A stretch of 64,000 nt of DNA from Prevotella sp. E9-3. GTDB lineage: Bacteria > Bacteroidota > Bacteroidia > Bacteroidales > Bacteroidaceae. Below are positions 28,467-37,927 of this stretch, piece by piece. Numbering within the stretch: the stretch's first letter is position 1; each line of letters starts with the position of its first letter. The translations under genes were made by a program, and so were the position numbers. The stretch lies in NCBI RefSeq assembly GCF_022024015.1, contig NZ_CP091786.1:2170001-2234000 (forward strand), read 5' to 3'. The notes beneath the pieces are model-generated. The model searched no databases. It saw only the letters and a program-made list of their open reading frames with translations, and was not told where the DNA came from.

Positions 28467-29318
28467 ATGTTAAGAATTGCCGTACAATCAAAAGGGCGCC
28501 TGTTCGATGACACAATGAACTTGCTGAACGAAGCAGATATTAAGGTCGGTGCCTCAAAACGTACATTGCTAGTCAGTGCCCAAAATTTTCCATTAGAAGT
28601 TCTTTATTTGCGCGATGACGATATTCCTCAGAGTGTGGCTACTGGCGTGGCCGATTTAGGTGTCGTTGGTGAAAATGAATATGAGGAACGTGGTGCTGAG
28701 GCTGAAATTATTCAACGTCTTGGCTTCTCAAAATGCCGTTTATCTTTGGCCATTCCCAAAGAAATAGAATATCAAGGTCTTTCATGGTTTAACGGTAAAA
28801 CTATTGCTACAAGCTATCCCGTCATTCTCCAGAAGTTTTTGAAAAAGAATGGCATTAACGCTGAGATTCATGTTATCACTGGTTCGGTTGAGATTAGCCC
28901 AGGTATTGGTTTGGCCGATGCCATTTTCGATATCGTGAGCAGTGGCTCAACACTTGTTAGCAATAACCTACGTGAGGTAGAAGTAGTAATGCAGAGCGAA
29001 GCTTTGCTCATTGGACACCCCGGCATGTCGCATGAAAAGCGTGAAGTATTGGAACAGATGTTATTCCGCTTTGAAGCTGTTCGCCAGGCAGAAGACAAGA
29101 AATATGTACGCATGAATGCCCCTAAGTCTCGTTTACAAGAAATCATCAGCGTTTTACCAGGCTTAAAGAGTCCTACAGTAATTCCTCTTGCCGATGATGA
29201 ATGGTGCTCTGTTCACACAGTGCTCGACGAGAAACGTTTCTGGGAAATTATCGGAAAACTGAAAGAGATGGGTGCGCAAGGTATTTTGGTAACGCCTATT
29301 GAAAAAATGATTCTTTAA
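28467..29318 (+). CDS. hisG: ATP phosphoribosyltransferase, long form
   Basis: First enzyme of histidine synthesis; joins ATP and PRPP. The ATG at 28467 (MLRIAVQSKGRLFDDTM) gives 283 residues and is preferred to 28398, which would start before the promoter box ends. ADLGVVGENEYEE and IFDIVSSGSTLVSNNL are typical. The C-terminal 75 residues (KSPTVIPLADDEWCSVHTVL) form the regulatory domain of the long form, which binds histidine for feedback inhibition. Confidence 0.95.
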   Translation: MLRIAVQSKGRLFDDTMNLLNEADIKVGASKRTLLVSAQNFPLEVLYLRDDDIPQSVATGVADLGVVGENEYEERGAEAEIIQRLGFSKCRLSLAIPKEIEYQGLSWFNGKTIATSYPVILQKFLKKNGINAEIHVITGSVEISPGIGLADAIFDIVSSGSTLVSNNLREVEVVMQSEALLIGHPGMSHEKREVLEQMLFRFEAVRQAEDKKYVRMNAPKSRLQEIISVLPGLKSPTVIPLADDEWCSVHTVLDEKRFWEIIGKLKEMGAQGILVTPIEKMIL

Positions 29319-29334
29319 GAGCAGGAGTTTTTAT

Positions 29335-30618
29335 ATGAACATTATAAAAAACCCGTCAAGGAGTGATTGGGCAAAAATAATTGAACGCCCCCACTTGGAT
29401 ATATCTCAATTAAATTCGACTGTTTCTTCCGTATTGGCCGATGTCAAATCACGAGGCGACGAGGCTGTCAAAGAATACGAGGAGAAATTCGACCACGTAA
29501 ATCTTTCTTCTATTGCCGTTACCGAGGAAGAGATGAAAGAAGCCGAGACACTTGTCAGCGAAGATTTGGAACAAGCCATTCGATTGGCTCACTTCAACAT
29601 CAAGAAGTTTCATGAGTCTCAGCGTTTTAAAGGCGAGAAAGTTGAAACCGGACCAGGTATTACTTGCTGGCAGAAAAGTGTTGCCATCGAACGTGTAGGT
29701 CTTTATATTCCTGGTGGTACTGCCCCACTCTTTTCAACTGTTCTGATGTTAGCGACCCCTGCTAAAATTGCCGGTTGCAAGGAAATTGTACTATGCACCC
29801 CTCCCAATCGTGAAGGCAAAGTAAATCCTGCCATATTGGTAGCAGCCAAGACAGCAGGTGTTAGCAAAATATTCAAAGCAGGCGGTGTTCAAGCAATAGG
29901 TGCAATGGCCTATGGAACAGCTTCCGTGCCAAAAGTCTTTAAGATTTTTGGACCTGGCAACCAATATGTTATGGCAGCAAAGCAACAAGTTAGCCTACAC
30001 GATGCTGCTATTGATATGCCTGCAGGCCCAAGCGAAGTATGTGTTATTGCTGACGAAACTGCTAATGCAGAGTTTGTTGCTGCCGATTTACTCTCACAAG
30101 CTGAGCACGGTATCGACTCACAAGTATTGCTTATCACCACTTCCGAGGACATGCTCTTTCAGGTAAAAGCCGAAGTAGAGCGTCAGCTTGAGCTTCTTCC
30201 ACGCAAAGAAATTGCAGCCAGGACACTTGAGAACAGTCAATTGGTATTGGTAGAAAATGAAAATGAAGCAATCGAGCTGTCAAATTTCTATGCCCCTGAG
30301 CACCTAATTCTCCAAACGAAGAATTTTGAACAAATGGCTGAGCAAGTGGTCAATGCCGGTAGTGTATTCTTAGGCAAATATGCCTGTGAGAGTGCAGGTG
30401 ATTACGCAAGCGGAACTAACCATACCTTACCCACTCATGGATATGCTACCGCCTATAGTGGTGTTAATTTGGATAGTTATTGCAGAAAAATCACCTTCCA
30501 ACACCTCACAGAGGAAGGTGTTCACCATATTGGTCATGCTGTTGAATTGATGGCTGAAGCTGAACAACTTGACGCACATAAGAATGCGATGACTGTAAGA
30601 ATCAAGTCATTGAAATAA
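29335..30618 (+). CDS. hisD: Histidinol dehydrogenase
   Basis: Catalyses the last two steps of histidine synthesis, histidinol to histidine with two NAD+, using a bound zinc ion. The 427 residues contain VGLYIPGGTAPLFSTVLM, IFGPGNQYV, DMPAGPSEVCVIADE, DLLSQAEHGIDSQ and NHTLPTHGYATAYSGV, all diagnostic, including His residues of the active site. It follows hisG by 16 bases. Confidence 0.96.
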   Translation: MNIIKNPSRSDWAKIIERPHLDISQLNSTVSSVLADVKSRGDEAVKEYEEKFDHVNLSSIAVTEEEMKEAETLVSEDLEQAIRLAHFNIKKFHESQRFKGEKVETGPGITCWQKSVAIERVGLYIPGGTAPLFSTVLMLATPAKIAGCKEIVLCTPPNREGKVNPAILVAAKTAGVSKIFKAGGVQAIGAMAYGTASVPKVFKIFGPGNQYVMAAKQQVSLHDAAIDMPAGPSEVCVIADETANAEFVAADLLSQAEHGIDSQVLLITTSEDMLFQVKAEVERQLELLPRKEIAARTLENSQLVLVENENEAIELSNFYAPEHLILQTKNFEQMAEQVVNAGSVFLGKYACESAGDYASGTNHTLPTHGYATAYSGVNLDSYCRKITFQHLTEEGVHHIGHAVELMAEAEQLDAHKNAMTVRIKSLK

Positions 30619-30654
30619 TTAGTTTCGTGTATATTCCTCTATAAACGCCAAATT

Positions 30655-31692
30655 ATGAAGAGTTTACAAGATCTTACAAGGCCCAACATATGGTCTCTTG
30701 CCCCCTACAGTAGTGCACGAAATGAGTATGCAGGCAAGACCGCTCGAGTATTTCTTGATGCCAACGAGAATCCTTACAATGCTCCGCTCAACCGTTATCC
30801 AGATCCTTTACAAGAGGAACTGAAAGTAGCTTTAGCTGGCGTTAAGGGTGTTCCGGCTGAGAATATTTTCTTGGGCAATGGAAGCGATGAGGCCATCGAC
30901 CTCCCCTATCGATGTTTCTGTGAGCCAGGCAAGGACAATGTCGTAGCCATCGAGCCTACATACGGCATGTATAAGGTATGCGCTGATATCAATAATGTTG
31001 AGTATCGTCCAGTCCTTCTCGATGAGCACTTTCAGTTTTCAGCACAACAATTATTAGACGCCTGCGATGAGCATACCAAACTTATTTGGCTTTGTTCTCC
31101 TAATAACCCCACAGGTAACAACCTGCAACGAGAAGAAATAGTTAAAGTCATCGAGCAGTTTGAAGGTATCGTCATTGTTGATGAAGCATATAGTGACTTC
31201 TCTCGTCAGAAATCTTTTCGTCATGAACTGGCTCAGCATCCCAACCTCATTGTACTGAACACAATGAGTAAAGCATGGGGATGTGCTGCTATTCGTTTAG
31301 GTATGGCCTTTGCATCAACTGAGATTATTGCACTTTTCAACAAAGTGAAATACCCTTACAACGTAAACCTTCTGACACAACAAAAAGCACTTGAAGTAGT
31401 GAAAGACAAATACGAAGTTGAAAAATGGGTAAGCACAATCCTTCAAGAGCGTAGCCGACTGATGGAAGCATTCCGAATGCTTCCTATTTGCAAAGAGGTC
31501 TATCCCAGCGATGCTAATTTCTTCTTGGCAAGAATGACGGATGCACAGGCTATTTATAATTACCTTGTTGACCTGGGAATCATCGTTCGTAACCGATCAC
31601 GCATTCAACTATGCCAGAATTGTCTGCGCGTAACCATTGGCACTCGAACCGAGAACAATGAATTAGTTGGTGCTTTGCGCCAATACAAATAA
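30655..31692 (+). CDS. hisC: Histidinol-phosphate aminotransferase
   Basis: PLP-dependent fold-type I aminotransferase that converts imidazole-acetol phosphate to histidinol phosphate. In 345 residues: [52 protein letters not shown] and the PLP-binding lysine in [14 protein letters not shown]. It follows hisD by 36 bases. hisB, which often comes next in Bacteroidota, is not here; a terminator and a new promoter follow instead. Confidence 0.95.
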   Translation: MKSLQDLTRPNIWSLAPYSSARNEYAGKTARVFLDANENPYNAPLNRYPDPLQEELKVALAGVKGVPAENIFLGNGSDEAIDLPYRCFCEPGKDNVVAIEPTYGMYKVCADINNVEYRPVLLDEHFQFSAQQLLDACDEHTKLIWLCSPNNPTGNNLQREEIVKVIEQFEGIVIVDEAYSDFSRQKSFRHELAQHPNLIVLNTMSKAWGCAAIRLGMAFASTEIIALFNKVKYPYNVNLLTQQKALEVVKDKYEVEKWVSTILQERSRLMEAFRMLPICKEVYPSDANFFLARMTDAQAIYNYLVDLGIIVRNRSRIQLCQNCLRVTIGTRTENNELVGALRQYK

Positions 31693-31708
31693 CTTTTTAC
31701 AGAAAAGG

Positions 31709-31755
31709 AAGGGCTTTTCGCTGAAAAAAGTTTGAAGAGTCCTTCTTTCTTTTTA
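31709..31755 (+). terminator. Intrinsic terminator of the his operon
   Basis: Arms AAGGGCTTTTC (31709-31719) and GAAGAGTCCTT (31734-31744) pair over 11 bp with two G-U pairs, followed by a T-rich run. The second arm overlaps the upstream element of the next promoter. Confidence 0.7.
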
Positions 31756-31761
31756 CCTTTG
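31731..31761 (+). promoter_or_regulatory. Promoter of the VTC-domain gene cluster
   Basis: TTTG at 31731-31734, 19 bases, then TACCTTTG at 31754-31761 is a close match to the Bacteroidota consensus, 23 bases before the start at 31785. Confidence 0.8.
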
Positions 31762-31784
31762 CCTAAAACTATTAGCTGTAACGT

Positions 31785-32540
31785 ATGCCAATTGATACTA
31801 TCATACAAACTTTTGACCCTATCACTCTGGCTGAGATGAAGAGTGTGAAGTTAATGAACCGTACCGATACAAAGTTTGTCACTACTCTTCCAATGCTTGA
31901 GGAACTTCTGAAAATGGCACAAGGCGATTATTATGCCCAAGTCATTGATGGCGAGCGTAACATGCTTTACGACACCACATATTTTGACACTCACGATTAT
32001 GGCATGTATCAAGAGCACCAAACAGGACATACCAACCGACAGAAAATACGTTTTCGCACCTACGTCAGCTCAAATCTTCAATTCATGGAAATCAAGACTA
32101 AAAACAACCACGGTCGAACCAAGAAAAAGCGAATTGAAGTAGCAGATATGGACCTTCATGATGAAACAAAACGACAGTTCATCGATGAACATCTCCATTT
32201 TAGTGCCGATGACCTGATTCCACACATGCACAATTATTTCCACCGTATCACATTAGTAAATCATGCCAAAACGGAACGTCTTACCATTGACACGGCATTG
32301 GAATTTAACAACATACAAACCAATACACATCGTGAAATGGGTAAATTGGTTATTATTGAGTTAAAACGTGATGGGCTCGTATTTTCACCTGTACTCGAAA
32401 TGCTCCGAAAACTTAGGATTCATCCTCATGGATTTAGCAAATATTGCATGGGGGCGGCATTGACAAACAATCAGCTCCCCATCAATCGCTTTAAGCCGAA
32501 ACTCCATGATGTAGAGAAATTATTAAATTTATACCTCTAA
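31785..32540 (+). CDS. VTC-domain (polyphosphate polymerase-like) protein
   Basis: The VTC domain makes polyphosphate in yeast; bacterial members are mostly uncharacterised. The 251-residue protein shows the tunnel-domain motifs LMNRTDTKFV, YDTTYFDTHDY, RQKIRFRTYV, FMEIKTKNNHGRTKKKRIEV and LVIIELKR, with basic and acidic residues placed as expected for phosphate and metal binding. No signal peptide or membrane helix is seen. It heads a cluster with DUF4956, DUF2490 and Cthe_2159-like genes. Whether it makes polyphosphate here is not shown. Confidence 0.85.
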   Translation: MPIDTIIQTFDPITLAEMKSVKLMNRTDTKFVTTLPMLEELLKMAQGDYYAQVIDGERNMLYDTTYFDTHDYGMYQEHQTGHTNRQKIRFRTYVSSNLQFMEIKTKNNHGRTKKKRIEVADMDLHDETKRQFIDEHLHFSADDLIPHMHNYFHRITLVNHAKTERLTIDTALEFNNIQTNTHREMGKLVIIELKRDGLVFSPVLEMLRKLRIHPHGFSKYCMGAALTNNQLPINRFKPKLHDVEKLLNLYL

Positions 32541-32584
32541 AAATAAAACATTCTGATAACAATAAAAAATAAAACTATACAATT

Positions 32585-33223
32585 ATGGATACATTATTCT
32601 CAGCCGATTTCAGTAGCACATTAATCAGATTCCTTATCTGTATTGTTGTTAACTGGGGAATCATTCATTTTCTCTATTACCGTAAAAGTCACCGTAACGA
32701 CTTCTATTTCACTTTCATGCTCATGACAGTAGCAATCTTCTTCCTTGTTTATTTCATGATGGGAATGGATAGAGGAAAAGCTACGATGGGCGTCGGCTTA
32801 GGCCTGTTTGGCATCTTCTCAATTATGCGTTATCGTACTGATGCAATGCCAGTACGTGAAATGACCTACCTGTTTCTCATTGTCTGTTTAGCCGTTGTTC
32901 ATGCAATGGCTGAAGATTTTGGTGAGCTTGTCATTGTCGATATTCTTACTGTTGCTTCAATTATTGCTTGTGAAAGACGTTTCCATGTACATGCAACGAA
33001 ACTTATTCAGTATGACCGTATCGAACTTATCAAACCAGAGAAAAGAGAGGAGCTTATCAATGATCTTGAGACACGTACAGGTTTGAAAATCATGAAAGTT
33101 GAAGTTGGTGGAATCGACTTTCTCAAAGATTCTGTAGTTCTGCGCGTCACCTACGATGCCGACATAAACAATACTGTTGATAACCAGTTTACTGTAAGAA
33201 AATCACAATGGAGAGAAGTCTGA
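32585..33223 (+). CDS. DUF4956-family membrane protein
   Basis: 212-residue inner-membrane protein with about four helices in its first 125 residues (FLICIVVNWGIIHFLYY, FYFTFMLMTVAIFFLVYFMMG, TYLFLIVCLAVVHAMA, IVDILTVASIIACE), and a conserved GLGLFGIFSIMRYRTDAMPVREM between them. The C-terminal 75 residues are soluble and mixed alpha/beta. This is the DUF4956 pattern, a family usually encoded next to VTC-domain genes. It overlaps the next gene by 16 bases. Function unknown. Confidence 0.8.
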   Translation: MDTLFSADFSSTLIRFLICIVVNWGIIHFLYYRKSHRNDFYFTFMLMTVAIFFLVYFMMGMDRGKATMGVGLGLFGIFSIMRYRTDAMPVREMTYLFLIVCLAVVHAMAEDFGELVIVDILTVASIIACERRFHVHATKLIQYDRIELIKPEKREELINDLETRTGLKIMKVEVGGIDFLKDSVVLRVTYDADINNTVDNQFTVRKSQWREV

Positions 33224-33954
33224 CACTTTTACTTTTCATTACACTCATAGGCATGCCCTATACCAAAGCTCAAACGAATGACTTTGGCGCATGGTATGAG
33301 CTTGGTGCAGAGAAAAAAATTTCTCGCAACTGGAATATTGGTGCCGAAACAGAATTGCGCACACGCAATAATTCTCGGACTTTAGACCGTTGGAGCATGG
33401 GTATTAATGCAGAATACAAGTTATTCAAAGGCTTAAAAGTTTCTGCAGGCTACAATTTCCTCTATGACAACAACGTAGAAGAATTTGATTTCAAGAAAGA
33501 CGGTCTTCGTCCAAACAAGTGGACTCCCAGCTATTGGGGAGTTCGCCATCGTTTCAGTGTTGCATTGACTGGCAGTACAACTCTGGGGCGCCTCGGTATT
33601 TCCTTGCGTGAGCGTTGGCAGTACACCTATCGTCCAGAAGTCAATGGAAAGAAATACGACTTTGACAACGAGACCTGGACATCCATTAAAGGCAAAGGAA
33701 AAAATGTTCTTCGCAGCCGACTGAAGATAGGATACGATTTCCCTCACTGGAAGTTTGATCCAATTGCAGGATTTGAAATATTCAACGATAAGAATGGTAT
33801 CCAGAAAACCCGTTATCAGATTGGTACAGAGTATAAATACCAAAAGCATCATGTTTTCTCTCTTGGCTACTATTTTCAAAATGTAAATGAAAACGATGAT
33901 GACGGCGATTTGAACAGTCACATCATCAGTGTTGGCTACAAGTACAAATTCTGA
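33208..33954 (+). CDS. DUF2490-family outer-membrane protein
   Basis: 248 residues with a signal peptide (MERSLTLLLFITLIGMP, cleavage near TKAQ). The mature part alternates strands and turns (WNIGAETELRTRNN, YKLFKGLKVSAGYNFLYDNN, RLKIGYDFPHWKFDPIAGF) and ends in HIISVGYKYKF, with a terminal aromatic residue as in outer-membrane barrels. It matches the DUF2490 pattern. The 16-base overlap with the DUF4956 gene suggests coupling. Role unknown; it could be the outer-membrane component of the cluster. Confidence 0.75.
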   Translation: MERSLTLLLFITLIGMPYTKAQTNDFGAWYELGAEKKISRNWNIGAETELRTRNNSRTLDRWSMGINAEYKLFKGLKVSAGYNFLYDNNVEEFDFKKDGLRPNKWTPSYWGVRHRFSVALTGSTTLGRLGISLRERWQYTYRPEVNGKKYDFDNETWTSIKGKGKNVLRSRLKIGYDFPHWKFDPIAGFEIFNDKNGIQKTRYQIGTEYKYQKHHVFSLGYYFQNVNENDDDGDLNSHIISVGYKYKF

Positions 33955-33987
33955 TTTCTCAATCACTGTTTTAAGATAATCAATGAA

Positions 33988-35148
33988 ATGAAAAAAACAT
34001 ATCTATTCTTGACGATTGCATTTGGCATCATGTCATGCGTAAATGATGACAAATACGATTGGGATAATGATTTTGCCGATAAAACGACCACCGACACATT
34101 GAACATCGGCATCACATACAATGGCACCAGTGTCAGCGTATCTGGCGACGATGCTGGCTTCGTAAGTATCAACGGATCAGATGTTACGGTAAGATCCAAC
34201 ACAAACAAATTCTTGATGCTTACGTTGAGTGGCACCACGACGGATGGATCACTACTCATTTTCAGTTGGAAGAAAGTCGGAGTCCTTCTCAATGGTGTCA
34301 GCATTACAAATGCCGATGGTCCTGCCATTAACAACCAATGTGGAAAGTCATTTTATGTAATTACCAAAGAAGGAACCACCAACTCCCTTACTGACGGTAT
34401 CAACTATGCTGATGCCCCTATTACGGACGAGGGAGATACTATAGACCAGAAAGCTACGCTATTTAGTGAAGGTCAGATTTATTTTGGTGGAGCAGGTACC
34501 CTGAACATTTATAGTAATTCAAGAAATGGTGTTGCCAGTGATGACTATATCATTTTTGAGAGTGGCACTGTCAATATTAATGTTTTATCAACCGGTTCGA
34601 ATGGCATTAAAGTTAACGATGGCTTTACAATCACTGGTGGCACATTGAACATCGATGTAAAAGCCGATGGTGCCCGTGGTATCAAAAATGATTCTTTTAC
34701 CACTATCAATGGAGGAATCACGACTATCAAAACTTCAGGAGACTGCAAGATAGAAAGCACTGATGGCATTACCGATACAACCTCATGTGCGGGAATCAAG
34801 TGTGACAGTCTTTTCACAATGACATCCGGTTCACTAAATCTTCTTAGTACTGGTGATGGAGGAAAAGGACTGAACTGTTCGCAAGATATTAAGATCAATG
34901 GTGGTATTTTTGTTGCTGAAACTACAGGCTCAAACAGAATCGGCAAGCCTAAAGCCGTAAAAAGCGATACAGGTATTATCCTTAGTGGAGGATCATTCGA
35001 GGCAAAAACTGATAAAAGCTGGGCCTGCGACAATGGTTATGAAAACGATGCTGAAAGTGAATCAGAAATAGCAAAAAAGCGAGTTACCATCATTGGTGAA
35101 CCGACAACTAAAATACTTAATAAAAAAGAAGTAAAAGTAGTTTTTTAA
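33988..35148 (+). CDS. Cthe_2159-like beta-helix lipoprotein (carbohydrate-binding domain)
   Basis: 386-residue lipoprotein (lipobox near GIMSC, Cys17). The mature protein is a right-handed beta-helix of repeated turns rich in G, N, T and S, such as INGSDVTVRSNTNKFLMLTL, GVASDDYIIFESGTVNI, GIKVNDGFTITGGTLNIDV and GIKCDSLFTMTSGSLNLLS. This matches the Cthe_2159 family, whose type member binds acidic carbohydrates with calcium. It ends the VTC cluster. The substrate is inferred from the family only. Confidence 0.8.
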   Translation: MKKTYLFLTIAFGIMSCVNDDKYDWDNDFADKTTTDTLNIGITYNGTSVSVSGDDAGFVSINGSDVTVRSNTNKFLMLTLSGTTTDGSLLIFSWKKVGVLLNGVSITNADGPAINNQCGKSFYVITKEGTTNSLTDGINYADAPITDEGDTIDQKATLFSEGQIYFGGAGTLNIYSNSRNGVASDDYIIFESGTVNINVLSTGSNGIKVNDGFTITGGTLNIDVKADGARGIKNDSFTTINGGITTIKTSGDCKIESTDGITDTTSCAGIKCDSLFTMTSGSLNLLSTGDGGKGLNCSQDIKINGGIFVAETTGSNRIGKPKAVKSDTGIILSGGSFEAKTDKSWACDNGYENDAESESEIAKKRVTIIGEPTTKILNKKEVKVVF

Positions 35149-35167
35149 TCAACTTGTCCCCAAGACA

Positions 35168-36052
35168 TCAATTTTTCTCTTTATACGCTTCTACGCCAAT
35201 TGTCTCTCGGCTTCCGATGGTCAATTGGCGTAAGTCGTAATAGGAACCATTATAAATATTGAAATCAACATATCCCTTAATGCCTGGCAATTTACCTACA
35301 TCTGTATGCTGCCAGAATTTCCAGTCACCTTGATATTCCACACTATCCACATAGTAATGTGCTATCCAATAAGGATATTGGTCAAATTCCCTATCCGAAA
35401 GATATTGCATCTTAAACTTATAATAGGTATAGATGATTGGTTTGACACCATAGTGCTTTTCAACAAGATTCAACCACTCCAGCACGCTATTTTTGAATTC
35501 GTCATCTGATTGTCCTTTCGGTTTATGCTCAACATCCAGTACCGGTGGCAAATCACCTTGTTGAAGATTCACGTTTTTAATAAAGAAATTAGCCTGATCT
35601 TTTGCTGGAGAGTGAACACTATAGAAATGGTATGCTCCTCTGGTAAAGCCATGTTCGAGCGACTGTTCAAAATTATTCTTAAACTTAGGATCAATACGAC
35701 TAGCCCCTTCGGTAGCTTTTATCATGACGAATCTGATAGGACAACGGTCTATTTGCCCTTGACTACGCAACATCGCCCAATTAATATCTCCCTGATAATG
35801 TGATATATCTATGCCATGAATTTCATAGCCTTGAGGCAAAGATGTATCACCATAGAGAGCACGCCAACGAAAACCGAAAGGAGAAACGAAGAAATAATAA
35901 AACGCCCAAACATAGACAACCATTATGGCAACTACCCCCAGCCAAAAAGACCAACGAGGCATCCTATGAAATAGTCTCAATAATATCCCTGGTTGTTTAT
36001 GCTTAGATGACTTAGCTCGTCTTCCTTTTGAAGTATTCCTATTTGCTGGCAT
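35168..36052 (-). CDS. GH25-family lysozyme (N,O-diacetylmuramidase)
   Basis: Cleaves the glycan strand of peptidoglycan. The 294-residue protein has a basic N-terminus and one membrane anchor (FWLGVVAIMVVYVWAFYYFF, about 35-55), then the GH25 domain with HGIDISHYQGDINW, RFVMIKATEGA, RGAYHFYSVHSPAKDQANFF and LPPVLDVEHKP, containing the expected catalytic Asp and Glu residues. It is probably anchored in the inner membrane facing the periplasm. It converges with the Cthe_2159-like gene. Confidence 0.9.
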   Translation of the reverse strand: MPANRNTSKGRRAKSSKHKQPGILLRLFHRMPRWSFWLGVVAIMVVYVWAFYYFFVSPFGFRWRALYGDTSLPQGYEIHGIDISHYQGDINWAMLRSQGQIDRCPIRFVMIKATEGASRIDPKFKNNFEQSLEHGFTRGAYHFYSVHSPAKDQANFFIKNVNLQQGDLPPVLDVEHKPKGQSDDEFKNSVLEWLNLVEKHYGVKPIIYTYYKFKMQYLSDREFDQYPYWIAHYYVDSVEYQGDWKFWQHTDVGKLPGIKGYVDFNIYNGSYYDLRQLTIGSRETIGVEAYKEKN

Positions 36053-36054
36053 AA

Positions 36055-36099
36055 AAAGAAAAAGACACGGACTTGACCAAATCCATCAAATCCGTGTCT
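36055..36099 (-). terminator. Intrinsic terminator of pfp
   Basis: AGACACGGA (36063-36071) pairs with TCCGTGTCT (36091-36099). On the minus strand the hairpin is followed by a U-rich run. It lies directly after the pfp stop and before the GH25 start. Confidence 0.75.
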
Positions 36100-36111
36100 G
36101 AAATATTCAAT

Positions 36112-37749
36112 TTATTTTGCCTGCTCCAAAGCAAGGGTACGTGTGGGCTGATCGCACACTTCTGTGGGGCCCCAGTACTGGATTGGACCAGGATAAATAT
36201 AAGCAGTCTCGCGAGCCCATTTCTCACGGTTGGCAGCAAAAGCCTTGAAGGGTTTACCATCAAGCTCTACGAGAGCCTTACGGATAACGGGCTTCATCTC
36301 ACCGTTACGACGCTCCATGTTCATCATCATAGTGATGGGCACGCCACCGGCTTTCCACTCTGCAGCAGGAGCTGTAGTATTCTTCACGATAGCCATGTAA
36401 CCAGTTTTGCCGGCTGCAATCAGCTGAGCAGCGCTGGCACCCAGAGCGTAGCAGTAGTCAGCATCGAAGTTAGAAGGAGCAGCGCAGCGTCCCTCATATC
36501 CGAAGAAGTGGTGCTGAGCAGAGAACTTGCCAACATATTTTCCTTCCTTCTTCATCTTCTCCAGCTTCTGAGCTACCATAGTAGACAACAGTTTTTCGGT
36601 TTCAATAAGTGACACCTGTACGTTTCCGTGAGGATCGCGGTCAAGAGCCAACTGACGGGCTACGCCAACAGGCAGGCTGTTGAACACTGCAAGATTCTCG
36701 TCAGAAAGATGACTCTTAGCGAAGTCAACCTGCTCGTCGCGGCTGATGTTCTTTGCCTCGGGTAAAGCCAGCACATCGTTGAGCTGAGCAATCAGTTTCT
36801 TGATAGCAGGGATGAACTCAATCAGACCTTCTGGGATAATAACAGTACCGAAGTTATTGCCATCCTTAGCGCGGGCAGCTACGGTCTCTGCGATATAGCT
36901 AACTACATCGTCCAGGCTCATCTGCTTGGCCTCTACCTCTTCAGAAACAAGGCAGATGTTTGGCTGAGTCTGCAGAGCGCACTCCAAAGCGATGTGAGAA
37001 GCAGAACGGCCCATCACCTTGATGAAGTGCCAGTATTTGCGTGCAGAGTTACAGTCACGCTCGATATTGCCAATCAACTCTGAATAAGTCTTACATGCGG
37101 TATCGAAGCCGAATGAAGTCTCAATCTGATCATTCTTCAAGTCGCCATCAATAGTCTTAGGACAACCAATCACCTGTACGCCATAGTTCTTGGCAGCATA
37201 GTATTCAGCCAAAACACAAGCGTTGGTATTTGAGTCGTCACCACCGATAATAACGATAGCCTTAATACCAAGTTCACGGATAATCTCAAGGCCTTTCTCA
37301 AACTGGTCAACTTTTTCCAATTTGGTACGACCAGAACCGATCATATCAAAACCGCCAGTATTACGATACTCGTCAATGATGTCGGCAGTGAGCTCCATAT
37401 AGTTATGATCAACAAGACCGCCAGGACCCAGGATAAAACCGAACAGACGGTTTTCGGGGTTCAACTTCTTAACAGCATCAAAAAGGCCAGTGATTACGTT
37501 GTGACCGCCAGGAGCCTGACCACCACTGAGAATGATACCAACGTTCATCTTTTCGTGAGCAGTCTCTTGACCGGGAACGAATTCTACGAGTGGCATTCCG
37601 TAGGTGTTAGGGAAGAGAGCCTTGATTTCTTCCTGATTATCAACACTCTGTGTAGGAGCACCTTCCTGCACTTTCACTGCGCCCTGCAAGCCGAGAGGCA
37701 ATTTGGGCTGATAGGCGGCTCTTGCCACCTGCAATGCACTTTTCTGCAT
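36112..37749 (-). CDS. pfp: PPi-dependent 6-phosphofructokinase
   Basis: Phosphorylates fructose-6-phosphate with pyrophosphate instead of ATP, a reversible glycolytic step. The 545-residue protein is the long PFP form. [11 protein letters not shown] has the second Asp typical of PPi use (GGDDS rather than GGDGS), [10 protein letters not shown] carries the catalytic Asp, and [16 protein letters not shown] and [16 protein letters not shown] are conserved. The membrane pyrophosphatase at the end of the window uses the same phosphate donor. Confidence 0.95.
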   Translation of the reverse strand: MQKSALQVARAAYQPKLPLGLQGAVKVQEGAPTQSVDNQEEIKALFPNTYGMPLVEFVPGQETAHEKMNVGIILSGGQAPGGHNVITGLFDAVKKLNPENRLFGFILGPGGLVDHNYMELTADIIDEYRNTGGFDMIGSGRTKLEKVDQFEKGLEIIRELGIKAIVIIGGDDSNTNACVLAEYYAAKNYGVQVIGCPKTIDGDLKNDQIETSFGFDTACKTYSELIGNIERDCNSARKYWHFIKVMGRSASHIALECALQTQPNICLVSEEVEAKQMSLDDVVSYIAETVAARAKDGNNFGTVIIPEGLIEFIPAIKKLIAQLNDVLALPEAKNISRDEQVDFAKSHLSDENLAVFNSLPVGVARQLALDRDPHGNVQVSLIETEKLLSTMVAQKLEKMKKEGKYVGKFSAQHHFFGYEGRCAAPSNFDADYCYALGASAAQLIAAGKTGYMAIVKNTTAPAAEWKAGGVPITMMMNMERRNGEMKPVIRKALVELDGKPFKAFAANREKWARETAYIYPGPIQYWGPTEVCDQPTRTLALEQAK

Positions 37750-37797
37750 ATTTTTCGGATAAAATAATTATTATTAGAGAATAATCTTTTTGCGAGG

Positions 37798-37805
37798 CAA
37801 AGTTA
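37798..37805 (-). promoter_or_regulatory. Promoter box of pfp
   Basis: TAACTTTG on the minus strand, 48 bases upstream of the pfp start, fits TAnnTTTG. Confidence 0.6.
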
Positions 37806-37857
37806 CTCATTATAATTGAAAAAAGCGTATAATTAAGTTTTTTTTTGAATAAAGCGC

Positions 37858-37887
37858 TTGCCATCTCAGAATTTTTACTTAACTTTG
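37858..37887 (+). promoter_or_regulatory. Promoter of the 37.9 kb gene
   Basis: TTG at 37858-37860, 19 bases, then TAACTTTG at 37880-37887 fits the consensus. It lies 40 bases before the ATG. Confidence 0.65.
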
Positions 37888-37927
37888 GCAAGCAAACAAT
37901 TACACATATTAATTAATATTTTCACCT

